A stretch of DNA of 64,000 nucleotides from Helicobacter typhlonius (GTDB taxonomy: Bacteria; Campylobacterota; Campylobacteria; Campylobacterales; Helicobacteraceae): assembly GCF_001460635.1 (NCBI RefSeq), contig NZ_LN907858.1:1240001-1304000 (forward strand), given 5' to 3'. Below the pieces are notes generated by a model. It saw only the letters and a list, made by a program, of their open reading frames with translations, ran no database searches and had not been told where the DNA came from. A program made the translations under genes and the position numbers. This document shows positions 56,690 through 64,000 of this stretch, in pieces; the first letter of the stretch is position 1; each line of letters starts with the position of its first letter.

Positions 56690-57367
56690 CTAAATACTAC
56701 ATTTTTGCGCAATATAACGCACGGCTTCAAGTGCGTTCTCGCATATGAGTGCATTTTGGGCTTCTAGGCTTTTTCTATCGCCAAAGCCACACAGCACACC
56801 CACAGATTGAATCTGCGCATTTTTAGCAGCACAAATATCAAGCGAAGTATCGCCCACCATAAAGATTCTATCCTGCGCTATGCCCCTTTGCGCAACGCGT
56901 AAATGCTCCAACATCTTTAAAATGGGTTCAGCATCGGGCTTGGGGCGACTCACAGATTCAATACCAATAATACCATCAAAATACTGCCACACACCGAGCT
57001 TTTCTAATAGAATCTGCGAAAAATCTCCGCGCTTTGTTGTTACGACACCAAGATACGCAAAGTCATAAGCCTCAATCACCGCTTCTTTTGCGTGAGGGAT
57101 TAAATGTGTGCCAGCCTCCATAAGAGTGCGGTAGCAGATTCTATAATGGCGCACATATTCATCAACTTCTGTATGCAATACACCATTTTGCATAAACATA
57201 TTTTCTAAAGTATGCCCGATTGTTTTAATTACTTCCTCACGACTTGGAGCGACTTTGCCCATACTCTTATATGCCTCGCAAAAACTCGCATAAATCGCCT
57301 GTGTAGAATCTACAAGTGTCCCGTCCAAATCAAAAAGCACAATGGCATTTTTTGCCTTATCTTGCAT
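56690..57367 (-). CDS. gph: HAD-family phosphatase, phosphoglycolate phosphatase type
   Basis: The 225-residue protein has HAD motif I FDLDGTLVDST near residue 13, motif II VVTTKRGDF near 109, motif III Lys in SRPKPDAEP near 140 and motif IV MVGDTSLDICAAKNA near 171, with a helical cap. This matches Gph, which removes 2-phosphoglycolate formed during DNA repair. Substrate specificity in the HAD family is hard to judge, so a related phosphosugar phosphatase remains possible. It diverges from the nap operon. Confidence 0.8.
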   Translation of the reverse strand: MQDKAKNAIVLFDLDGTLVDSTQAIYASFCEAYKSMGKVAPSREEVIKTIGHTLENMFMQNGVLHTEVDEYVRHYRICYRTLMEAGTHLIPHAKEAVIEAYDFAYLGVVTTKRGDFSQILLEKLGVWQYFDGIIGIESVSRPKPDAEPILKMLEHLRVAQRGIAQDRIFMVGDTSLDICAAKNAQIQSVGVLCGFGDRKSLEAQNALICENALEAVRYIAQKCSI

Positions 57368-57510
57368 CTGTCTATCCTTTGTTATTTTTGAAAGGCAGTA
57401 TTATAATATTTTTAGATTCTATTTACACACATTACAGGTAATTTCACACTACATTATATAATTTAAAATATATATGTAAAACCCAAAAAGTTAAAAAATA
57501 TTTTTATAAG

Positions 57511-57526
57511 TTTGATTTTTATCAAA
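57511..57526 (+). promoter_or_regulatory. FNR/CRP-type box upstream of napA
   Basis: The palindrome TTTGATTTTTATCAAA contains TTGAT-N4-ATCAA exactly, the classic FNR half-site pair. Its centre lies 86 bp before the napA start and about 30 bp before a CATTAA -10 candidate (57545-57550), which fits a class II activated promoter. Campylobacterota use FNR/CRP-family regulators such as NssR; which protein binds here is unknown. Confidence 0.65.
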
Positions 57527-57562
57527 TAGCACGATGAGAATAAGCATTAAAGTGCTAAAAGG

Positions 57563-57581
57563 CATTTGGAGAGACCAAATG
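57563..57581 (+). promoter_or_regulatory. hairpin in the napA leader
   Basis: CATTTGG-AGAGA-CCAAATG forms a perfect 7-bp stem with a 5-base loop, 14 bases before the AAGGAGG of napA. It would be in the mRNA leader and could affect translation; GGA at the loop and in the ribosome site resembles CsrA target arrangements, but this is only a pattern likeness. Confidence 0.45.
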
Positions 57582-57604
57582 TATACAAATTTCAAGGAGG
57601 TTTT

Positions 57605-60415
57605 ATGACAAACAAGATGCAAAATAAGCCTACCCTTTCACGCCGCGACTTTATCAAAAGTGCGGCAGCGGCTTCAGCAGCAGCAAGTGTGGGGCTAAGT
57701 ATCCCAAGCGTAATGAGTGCAGAGGCACAAGAGGCACAAAAGCTATGGAAATGGGATAAATCTGTGTGTAGATTCTGTGGAACAGGCTGTGGCATTATGG
57801 TAGCCACACAAAAAGACGCGCAAGGCAAGGCAAAAATTGTAGCCGTCAAGGGTGATCCCGAAGCACCTGTAAATCGAGGCTTGAATTGTATCAAAGGATA
57901 CTTTTGCGCCAAAATTATGTATGGAGCAGATAGACTTACAAAACCTCTTTTGCGCGTAAATAGCAATGGAGAATTTGACAAAAAAGGAAAATTTGCGCCT
58001 GTAAGCTGGAAAAGGGCGTTTGATGAGATGGAAAAGCAATTCAAAAAAGCTTACAACGAACTAGGACCAACAGGCATAGGTGTTTTTGGCTCTGGGCAAT
58101 ACACCGTGCAAGAGGGTTATGCAGCAGTAAAGCTCATTAAAGGTGGCTTTAGAAGTAATAACATTGATCCTAACGCAAGGCATTGTATGGCGAGTGCGGT
58201 TGTTGGTTTCATAGAGACATTTGGTATCGATGAACCCGCTGGGTGCTATGATGATATTGAGCTTACCGATACGATTATCACTTGGGGTGCGAATATGGCT
58301 GAAATGCACCCTGTGCTATGGAGTCGTGTGAGCGATAGAAAACTTAGCAATAGCAATGTAAAGATTATCAATCTCTCCACTTTCACTAACCGCACATCGG
58401 ATTTAGCGGATATTGAAATCATCTTTAAGCCTCACACTGATTTGGCGATTTGGAATTATCTTGCGCGTGAGATTATCAATCGTAACGCCGTAGATGAAAA
58501 CTTTGTCAAAGAAAATTGTGTATTTAGCACAGGCTTTGTGAATATTGGCTATGGTATGCGAAATAATCCTAATCACCCAAAATTTAAAGATTCAGAAAAA
58601 GACATTGTTGCTAAGGAAGTTTCAAAAATTGTAAGCGAAGATGAGGGTATCACACTACAATACCTTGGTATCAAAGCGGGTGATGAGATGAAAATGGATA
58701 AAGCTGGTGCAGCTGGCAATCACTGGGGCATTAGCTTTGAGGACTTCAAAAAAGGCTTAGAACCTTATACACTTGATTTTGTAGCAAATCTCGCTAAGGG
58801 TAACCCCGATGAAAGTATAGAATCTTTCAAGCAAAAGCTTCAAACAATGGCGGATTACTATATCGATAAAAGTCGCAAAGTCGTAAGTTTTTGGACAATG
58901 GGTATGAATCAACACCAAAGAGGCACTTGGGTCAATGAGCAAAGCTATATGGTGCATATGCTCCTTGGCAAACAAGCAAAACCCGGCAGTGGTGCATTCT
59001 CACTCACAGGACAACCAAGTGCGTGTGGAACAGCGCGTGAGGTTGGGACATTTGCACACCGCCTCCCTGCGGATATGGTAGTAGCAAATCCAAAACATAG
59101 AGAGATGACTGAAAAAATATGGAAGCTTCCCGCTGGAACGCTCAATGGCAAAATAGGCTCACCATTTTTGAAAATTATGCGTGATTTGGAAGATTCTAAA
59201 ATCAAATGGGCGTGGGTTCACGTAAATAACCCGTGGCAAAATACTGCTAATGCTAATCACTGGATTGCTGCAGCAAGGGAGCAAGATAACTTTATTGTTG
59301 TAAGCGAATGCTATCCGGGCATAAGCGCAAAAGTCGCGGATTTGATTTTGCCAACAGCAATGATTTATGAAAAATGGGGTGCATATGGTAACGCCGAGAG
59401 ACGCACACAACATTGGAAACAACAAGTTGTCGCACCGGGTGAGGCGATGACTGATGTATGGCAAATACTCGAATTTTCTAAGAGATTCAAACTTAGCGAA
59501 GTGTGGGCTAAAGAATACGCTGACCTTGATTTGAAGCCGGTTTTAGAAGATGCTAAGGCTATGGGTTACAAAGAAGATGATACGCTCTTTGATGTGCTCT
59601 TTGCAAACAAGGACGCAAAAGCCTTTAGTGTAGAAGATTCTATGTTAAAAAATGAACTCAACACCGAAGTTTTGGGCGATTATCGCAATGTAGAGGGAAG
59701 TGATGGCGAAGTCTTTAGGGGCTATGGATTCTTTGTCCATAAATATTTGTGGGAAGAATATCGCCAATTTGGCTTAGGACACGCACACGATTTAGCGGAT
59801 TTTGACACCTATCATCGTGTGAGAGGCTTACGATGGCCTGTAGTCAATGGCAAAGAAACACAATGGAGATTTAACGCAAAATACGACTTCTACGCACAAA
59901 AGCTCGGTAATGGCAAGGCGTTTGCATTCTATGGTAATCAAGGCAAAAGTATGCCTGCTGGCTCACTTCAAGCACCAAATGATGATAAAGTGAGTATTGA
60001 TAATAAGGCAAAAATTTTCTTGCGCCCTTATATGGACCCTTGCGAAATGCCCGATAAAACATATCCTTTATGGCTTTGCACCGGACGTGTGCTTGAGCAT
60101 TGGCACTCTGGCACGATGACTATGCGTGTGCCTGAACTCTATCGTGCTGTGCCTGAAGCACTCTGCTATATGCACCCTGAAGACGCAAAGGCACAGAATC
60201 TTGAACAAAATCAAGTCGTGTGGGTAGAATCTCGCCGTGGCAAAGTCAAGGCAAAACTTGATTTACGCGGACGAAATCGCCCACCAAAAGGGCTTATTTA
60301 TGTGCCTTGGTTTGATGAAAATGTATTCATCAATAAAGTGTGCCTTGATGCGACTTGTCCTATTTCAAAACAAACAGACTTTAAAAAATGCGCTGTGAAA
60401 GTATATAAAGCATAA
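57605..60415 (+). CDS. napA: periplasmic nitrate reductase catalytic subunit NapA
   Basis: The 936-residue protein has a Tat leader ([20 protein letters not shown]), a [4Fe-4S] site (CRFCGTGC near residue 45, last Cys in [10 protein letters not shown] near 85) and the Mo-ligating Cys in ARHCMAS near 182. It reduces nitrate to nitrite with a bis-MGD cofactor. ATG at 57605 has AAGGAGG upstream; an in-frame start at 57566 would spoil the leader and is rejected. It is about 100 residues longer than E. coli NapA, as in other Campylobacterota. It opens the napAGHBLD operon. Confidence 0.97.
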   Translation: MTNKMQNKPTLSRRDFIKSAAAASAAASVGLSIPSVMSAEAQEAQKLWKWDKSVCRFCGTGCGIMVATQKDAQGKAKIVAVKGDPEAPVNRGLNCIKGYFCAKIMYGADRLTKPLLRVNSNGEFDKKGKFAPVSWKRAFDEMEKQFKKAYNELGPTGIGVFGSGQYTVQEGYAAVKLIKGGFRSNNIDPNARHCMASAVVGFIETFGIDEPAGCYDDIELTDTIITWGANMAEMHPVLWSRVSDRKLSNSNVKIINLSTFTNRTSDLADIEIIFKPHTDLAIWNYLAREIINRNAVDENFVKENCVFSTGFVNIGYGMRNNPNHPKFKDSEKDIVAKEVSKIVSEDEGITLQYLGIKAGDEMKMDKAGAAGNHWGISFEDFKKGLEPYTLDFVANLAKGNPDESIESFKQKLQTMADYYIDKSRKVVSFWTMGMNQHQRGTWVNEQSYMVHMLLGKQAKPGSGAFSLTGQPSACGTAREVGTFAHRLPADMVVANPKHREMTEKIWKLPAGTLNGKIGSPFLKIMRDLEDSKIKWAWVHVNNPWQNTANANHWIAAAREQDNFIVVSECYPGISAKVADLILPTAMIYEKWGAYGNAERRTQHWKQQVVAPGEAMTDVWQILEFSKRFKLSEVWAKEYADLDLKPVLEDAKAMGYKEDDTLFDVLFANKDAKAFSVEDSMLKNELNTEVLGDYRNVEGSDGEVFRGYGFFVHKYLWEEYRQFGLGHAHDLADFDTYHRVRGLRWPVVNGKETQWRFNAKYDFYAQKLGNGKAFAFYGNQGKSMPAGSLQAPNDDKVSIDNKAKIFLRPYMDPCEMPDKTYPLWLCTGRVLEHWHSGTMTMRVPELYRAVPEALCYMHPEDAKAQNLEQNQVVWVESRRGKVKAKLDLRGRNRPPKGLIYVPWFDENVFINKVCLDATCPISKQTDFKKCAVKVYKA

Positions 60416-60424
60416 GGATAAAAT

Positions 60425-61258
60425 GTGCAAAAAGACACAAAGCCACAGAATCCGCAGAGACGACAAGCTCTACTCAAAATAGGACAAAACGCAGGTTTTG
60501 CTCTATTTGGCGCGTTTGTTTGGGGAGCGTATGTCAATGTCGCTAAGGCTGGGAATGCAAATATTTTGCGCCCACCCGGTGCGAGTAAAAATGACGCTGA
60601 ATTTATATCAAGCTGCATTAAATGTGGTTTGTGTGTAGAGGCGTGTCCTTTTTATACGCTTAAACTTGCAACGCCAAATGATGATACCACGCTTGGCACA
60701 CCATTTTTTGAGGCAAGGAAAGTGCCTTGCTATATGTGTAAGGACATTCCTTGTGCGGAGGCTTGTCCCACCGATGCGCTTCAGCTTGAGCGTCTGTATC
60801 AGCCAAAGAAGCCCGATACAGACAAAAGTTACACAGAGGCGGATATTAATAACGCCACAATGGGTGTAGCAATTGTAGATTCAAAGCATTGCGTAGCTTA
60901 TGCAGGGATTCAATGTGATGCGTGCTACCGCGCCTGTCCGATTATTGATAAGGCAATAAGCCTCGAATATAAGCGCAATGAGCGCACCGGCAAACACGGC
61001 TTTTTGCTACCCATTGTAGATAGCGACTACTGCACTGGTTGCGGTATGTGTGAAAAAGCCTGTGTTACAGAGCTTCCTACGATTATTGTCTTACCTCGTA
61101 GCGTTGCACTGGGCAAAATGGGGACAAACTATATCAAGGGTTGGGATAAGACTGATGAAAATCGGCTTTTTGAGCTTAAAGAGCAAAGTAAGTCTAAAAA
61201 TACTGCACCAAAGGACACTCTAGACTATCTTAATCGCTCACTAGGAGAGATAGAATGA
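60425..61258 (+). CDS. napG: NapG, periplasmic ferredoxin of quinol dehydrogenase NapGH
   Basis: The 277-residue protein has a Tat-like leader (RRQALLKIGQNAGFALFGAFV) and four ferredoxin cysteine groups: CIKCGLCVEACPF near 64, CYMCKDIPCAEACPTDAL near 101, CDACYRACPI near 162 and CTGCGMCEKACVTELP near 202. It hands electrons from NapH to NapB. The start is GTG (60425-60427) after AAGGAT; an overlapping ATG two bases earlier is out of frame. Confidence 0.95.
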   Translation: MQKDTKPQNPQRRQALLKIGQNAGFALFGAFVWGAYVNVAKAGNANILRPPGASKNDAEFISSCIKCGLCVEACPFYTLKLATPNDDTTLGTPFFEARKVPCYMCKDIPCAEACPTDALQLERLYQPKKPDTDKSYTEADINNATMGVAIVDSKHCVAYAGIQCDACYRACPIIDKAISLEYKRNERTGKHGFLLPIVDSDYCTGCGMCEKACVTELPTIIVLPRSVALGKMGTNYIKGWDKTDENRLFELKEQSKSKNTAPKDTLDYLNRSLGEIE

Positions 61259-62181
61259 AATATACAAAATTCAAATATCTCTTTCTTAGGCGGGTGATGC
61301 AGATTCTTATCCTCGTGTTTTTTGTGCTAGGGAATTACTCTATTGCGACATTGAAAAATGTCCAAAGCAAGGAACAAAGAGGTGTCTTTGGTGGCAATAT
61401 AGAATCTTTCATCGGGGATTCTAGCTCAATCGTGGCAAAAGAACAAAGTGCGCTAAGCAATATCGCACAGGGCAATCTTAGCCACGCAAAATGGTTTGGT
61501 ATGGTAAATCTCACCGACCCATTAAGCGCACTACAAATTTTCCTCGCAGGTGGTGGATTTGCACTTGATGTCGCGCTTGGAGTGTTGCTTGTCGTGTTTA
61601 TTTATGGGGTATTTTTAGGACGCGCGTATTGCGCCTTTGTTTGCCCTATGAATCTTGTAACTGATTTTGCCAACTTCTTGCGTGAGAAGCTAGGATTCAA
61701 TCAGGCTCGGCACATACTCGCTATTCCTCGCTCCACACGATTTGTGATTTTAGCGATAGGATTAGTGCTTAGCGCGATAAGCGGTGTGGCAGCTTTCGAG
61801 CTACTTAGCCCCATTTCTATGCTTCATCGTGGGCTTATTTTTGGTATGGGCTTTGGAATCTTTGCCATTTTGGCGGTGTTTGTGTTTGATTTGTTTGTGC
61901 TAAAAAATGGCTTTTGTGGGCATATCTGTCCGCTTGGAGCAATGTATTCACTCATTGGCAAATTTGCACTTTTGCGCGTATATCACGTAAAAGATAATTG
62001 CACCAAATGTATGCAATGTGTGCGCATTTGTCCAGAGCCTGAAGTGCTAAAACCCATTGGTAAAACAGAGGGCGCATTAAAAGATATAGCGTGTTTGCGC
62101 TGTGGTAGGTGTATTGAGGTGTGCGATGATGACGCACTAAAATTTAGTATTGTGAATTTCACACAAAAGGAGAAAAAATGA
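61255..62181 (+). CDS. napH: NapH, membrane quinol dehydrogenase subunit
   Basis: The 308-residue protein has four membrane helices (near residues 15-35, 97-118, 158-180 and 192-215), the conserved CAFVCPMN and CGHICPLGAMYS pairs on either side and two [4Fe-4S] groups at the C-terminus (CTKCMQCVRICPEP, CLRCGRCIEVCDDDA). It oxidises menaquinol and passes electrons to NapG. Its ATG overlaps the napG stop by 4 bp. Confidence 0.95.
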   Translation: MKYTKFKYLFLRRVMQILILVFFVLGNYSIATLKNVQSKEQRGVFGGNIESFIGDSSSIVAKEQSALSNIAQGNLSHAKWFGMVNLTDPLSALQIFLAGGGFALDVALGVLLVVFIYGVFLGRAYCAFVCPMNLVTDFANFLREKLGFNQARHILAIPRSTRFVILAIGLVLSAISGVAAFELLSPISMLHRGLIFGMGFGIFAILAVFVFDLFVLKNGFCGHICPLGAMYSLIGKFALLRVYHVKDNCTKCMQCVRICPEPEVLKPIGKTEGALKDIACLRCGRCIEVCDDDALKFSIVNFTQKEKK

Positions 62182-62744
62182 AAAAATACATTCAGGGCTT
62201 AATGATAGGCTTAGTTGGATTGGCATTTTTTGCGTGTTCGGATTCTACAGAATCTAAGGGCGATAATGCACCTAAAGAAATACAAAGTGGCGAAATGCTT
62301 AAAGATAATGAGATTGGGTTGAGAAAAGTGGATTTGCAAGATGAAAAAGATGTCAAATTGCTTCAATACGCATATCCTAATGCTTCTGCTGGTGAAAGCA
62401 CACCTATTGAACGTTCATTTGAAAATGCACCGCCTATGATTTCCCATAGCATAGAGGATATGCTCCCTATCACACAGGATAACAATCAATGCCTTGCGTG
62501 CCACGACCCGGCTATTGCAAAAGATGTAGGCGCAGTGGCTGCTCCGGCTTCACACACTTATGATTTACGCACAAATAAGGATTTAGCAGGTGTCTCTCCA
62601 GCGCGATTTAATTGTGTGCTATGCCATACGCCACAAGCCGAAGTATCGCCAACAATTGCAAATACTTTCTCGCCTGACTTCCGCACACAAGGTTCTAAAA
62701 ATTCATCGAATCTGCTTGATGTGCTTAACGAAGGTGTCAAGTAA
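62178..62744 (+). CDS. napB: NapB, dihaem c-type cytochrome
   Basis: The 188-residue protein has a hydrophobic leader (residues 5-20, ending FFAC, a non-standard lipobox-like site), two haem sites CLACH at 105-109 and CVLCH at 146-150, and likely distal ligands H90 and H126. It donates electrons to NapA. It overlaps napH by 4 bp and is followed by napL after two bases. Confidence 0.95.
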   Translation: MKKYIQGLMIGLVGLAFFACSDSTESKGDNAPKEIQSGEMLKDNEIGLRKVDLQDEKDVKLLQYAYPNASAGESTPIERSFENAPPMISHSIEDMLPITQDNNQCLACHDPAIAKDVGAVAAPASHTYDLRTNKDLAGVSPARFNCVLCHTPQAEVSPTIANTFSPDFRTQGSKNSSNLLDVLNEGVK

Positions 62745-62746
62745 GA

Positions 62747-63787
62747 ATGTGCAGATTCTGTGTTCCATTACTCGCCTTGCTTTGTATGCTGCCCCTATGG
62801 GCGCAGTATGGCGCGAATAGTGGATTGACAAAGCCGATTGTTATAGAAAGCACAAATGCACAGATAATCCATACGAGCGCGATTATCACGCATATAAGTA
62901 GCTTTAATAATCAAATCTTCGTGGGTAATGCCAGTGGTGGCATCGATGTGTTTAGCCTTGATAAAAGTAAAAGGGCGCATAAGGCATATAGCCTCACTTT
63001 GCCCCTCGTGAAAGATTATTTTGACAATGACTTTGCGCCACGCGTGTTTGATATTACAACCTTTGATGGCAAAACACTTTTTGTGCTAAGTGAGGCTTCA
63101 CGCGGTGGAAAGCAGATTCTCAAAATCTCCGCTATGCAAGAAGCAGAGGTGATTTACCAAACGACCACTTCACCTAAGCGCATTATCGCCTTTGATAAAG
63201 ACAAACTCGTTGTTGGTTTTTTGAGTAATGAAATTGGGCTTTTTGATATAAAAAACGCGAATTTTATCTATATGAGCCACCCTAGCCTTGCTGGTTTTTC
63301 GGATTTATGCGTGAATGCACCATTTATCTTTAGCACCGATGAATCCGGTATAGTCAATGTGCTTAATGTGTCTAATGGTGAGCTACTTGCACGACTTGAA
63401 AACATCAATAAGGACAATAACTACCAAATCGCCTCTGCGCGTGATAAGATTCTAACTGCGGGTGCAGATAGGCAAATGGGCGTTTATACTTTTAGCACAC
63501 AGCCACAAAATAGCACACAAAAAGCGCAATTTAGCCTAAAAAATGCTGCAAGTATAAAAAGTCATTTTCTTATCTACGCGGTGGGAATCTCACCACAAGC
63601 AAATTTTGGGGCATTTAGCAAAAATGAACAAAACGACATAGGCGTGATACATTTGCCCACTATGCGCGAAATTTACACATTGAAAGGCACAACCTCGCTT
63701 ATTAATAGCATTATTTTTTATGATGAGAAAACAATCATTAGCGGAAGTGATGATAAAAGTATGATTATTTGGCAACTAAAGGACTAA
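62747..63787 (+). CDS. napL: NapL, periplasmic WD40-like protein
   Basis: The 346-residue protein has a signal peptide (MCRFCVPLLALLCMLPLWA) and repeated beta-blade units, for example NQIFVGNASGGIDVFSLDKS near 57, DKLVVGFLSNEIGLFDIKN near 150 and KTIISGSDDKSMIIWQLKD at the C-terminus, typical of seven-bladed propellers. NapL is found only in nap clusters of Campylobacterota; its role in Nap maturation is not firmly known. No napF gene lies between napB and napL. Confidence 0.88.
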   Translation: MCRFCVPLLALLCMLPLWAQYGANSGLTKPIVIESTNAQIIHTSAIITHISSFNNQIFVGNASGGIDVFSLDKSKRAHKAYSLTLPLVKDYFDNDFAPRVFDITTFDGKTLFVLSEASRGGKQILKISAMQEAEVIYQTTTSPKRIIAFDKDKLVVGFLSNEIGLFDIKNANFIYMSHPSLAGFSDLCVNAPFIFSTDESGIVNVLNVSNGELLARLENINKDNNYQIASARDKILTAGADRQMGVYTFSTQPQNSTQKAQFSLKNAASIKSHFLIYAVGISPQANFGAFSKNEQNDIGVIHLPTMREIYTLKGTTSLINSIIFYDEKTIISGSDDKSMIIWQLKD

Positions 63788-63788
63788 G

Positions 63789-64000
63789 ATGAATATTTCA
63801 AGCATTATTGTAAAAACCACAGAAGAGCATTTTGAATCCGTGAAAGAGGTAATAGATGAACTGCAAAATTGTGAGATTTATATCGCAGATAAGCCCACAC
63901 ATCAGCTTATTGTAGTAGTAGAAGCCCCTAGCACAGAGGAGGAAATCGCCCTCAATAAACATATAGAATCCTTGCGCGGTGTGATAAGTGCGAATATGCA
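63789..64000 (+). CDS. napD: NapD, Tat-leader chaperone of NapA, 3' end outside window
   Basis: From the ATG at 63789 the frame is open to the window end (70 codons). The start MNISSIIVKTTEEHFESVKEVIDEL and the later HQLIVVVEAPSTEEEI follow the ferredoxin-like fold of NapD, which binds the NapA Tat leader and holds back export until the cofactor is in place. The A right after the napL stop (TAAG) precedes the ATG, so spacing is one base. The missing part should be about 40 residues. Confidence 0.88.
   Translation, partial: MNISSIIVKTTEEHFESVKEVIDELQNCEIYIADKPTHQLIVVVEAPSTEEEIALNKHIESLRGVISANM

Noticed and set aside
57566-57604. Earlier in-frame start for napA
   Set aside because: It would put the leader hairpin and ribosome site inside the gene and mask the Tat leader; AAGGAGG precedes the ATG at 57605.
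1-64000. tRNA, rRNA, CRISPR array, riboswitch or replication origin
   Set aside because: I looked through the gaps for cloverleaf ends, regularly spaced repeats and DnaA-box clusters and saw none; a covariance-model search would be needed to exclude small RNAs.

Overview
The window looks like chromosomal DNA from a member of the Campylobacterota, most likely an enterohepatic Helicobacter. Several gene orders match Helicobacter loci known from memory: rplI-hslV-hslU-era-csd6, accB-accC-(unknown)-pseC, hefABC, and coaX-(lipoprotein)-(TPR-like)-dut-greA. The ribosomal superoperon lacks rpmD. A selenocysteine formate dehydrogenase and a napAGHBLD nitrate reductase operon point to the respiratory lifestyle of intestinal or hepatic species rather than the gastric H. 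pylori. Base composition is AT-rich, about 40% GC by eye. The species was not determined.

Layout. 1-2.3 kb: 3' part of a TSUP-family exporter, a carboxymuconolactone-decarboxylase-like protein preceded by an orphan Tat leader, and an M15 peptidase. 2.3-7.5 kb: hefABC-type RND efflux operon (minus strand) with a palindromic operator candidate over its promoter. 7.6-15.4 kb: formate dehydrogenase operon (minus): polyferredoxin, TorD-like chaperone, small Tat protein, selenoprotein FdhA (in-frame TGA at 12304-12306 followed by a SECIS-like hairpin), FdhB, FdhC, FdhD. 15.6-18 kb: pabA and a pabB-pabC fusion. 18-19.6 kb: two ankyrin-like proteins. 19.8-33.7 kb: one uninterrupted S10-spc-alpha superoperon of 29 genes, rpsJ to rplQ (minus), with a strong sigma70 promoter. 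33.8-38.1 kb: a disturbed junction in which a 111-bp piece of the 3' end of a three-domain LplT-Aas gene is repeated on both sides of a 5'-truncated open frame. 38.4-44.2 kb: membrane protein, DUF3240 protein, a G9 tract, dcd, accBC, a coiled-coil protein and pseC. 44.4-47.3 kb: a chemoreceptor whose 3' half has different codon use, then 1.1 kb of decayed AT-rich DNA with a 23-bp perfect inverted repeat. 47.3-57.4 kb: csd6-like peptidase, era, hslUV, rplI, a YgjP-like protein, hisG, coaX, a BamB/YfgM-like pair, dut, greA and a HAD phosphatase. 57.5-64 kb: napAGHBLD (plus), cut inside napD, preceded by an exact TTGAT-N4-ATCAA box.

How the genes work together. Formate oxidation by FdhABC feeds the quinone pool in the membrane, and Nap is a plausible acceptor branch reducing nitrate in the periplasm. 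Both enzymes carry Tat leaders and need molybdopterin, and FdhA also needs selenocysteine machinery that is not in this window. hefABC, aas, accBC and the peptidoglycan enzymes serve the envelope; pseC serves flagellin glycosylation.

The signals least explained by known genes are: a very frequent heptamer AGATTCT/AGAATCT (41 hits hand-counted in 26.4 kb, roughly seven-fold above simple base-composition expectation), the aas 3'-end duplication, ankyrin-like or decayed accessory genes on both sides of the ribosomal superoperon, and the inverted repeat at 46.9 kb. No tRNA, rRNA, CRISPR array, intact insertion sequence, integrase or replication origin was recognised.
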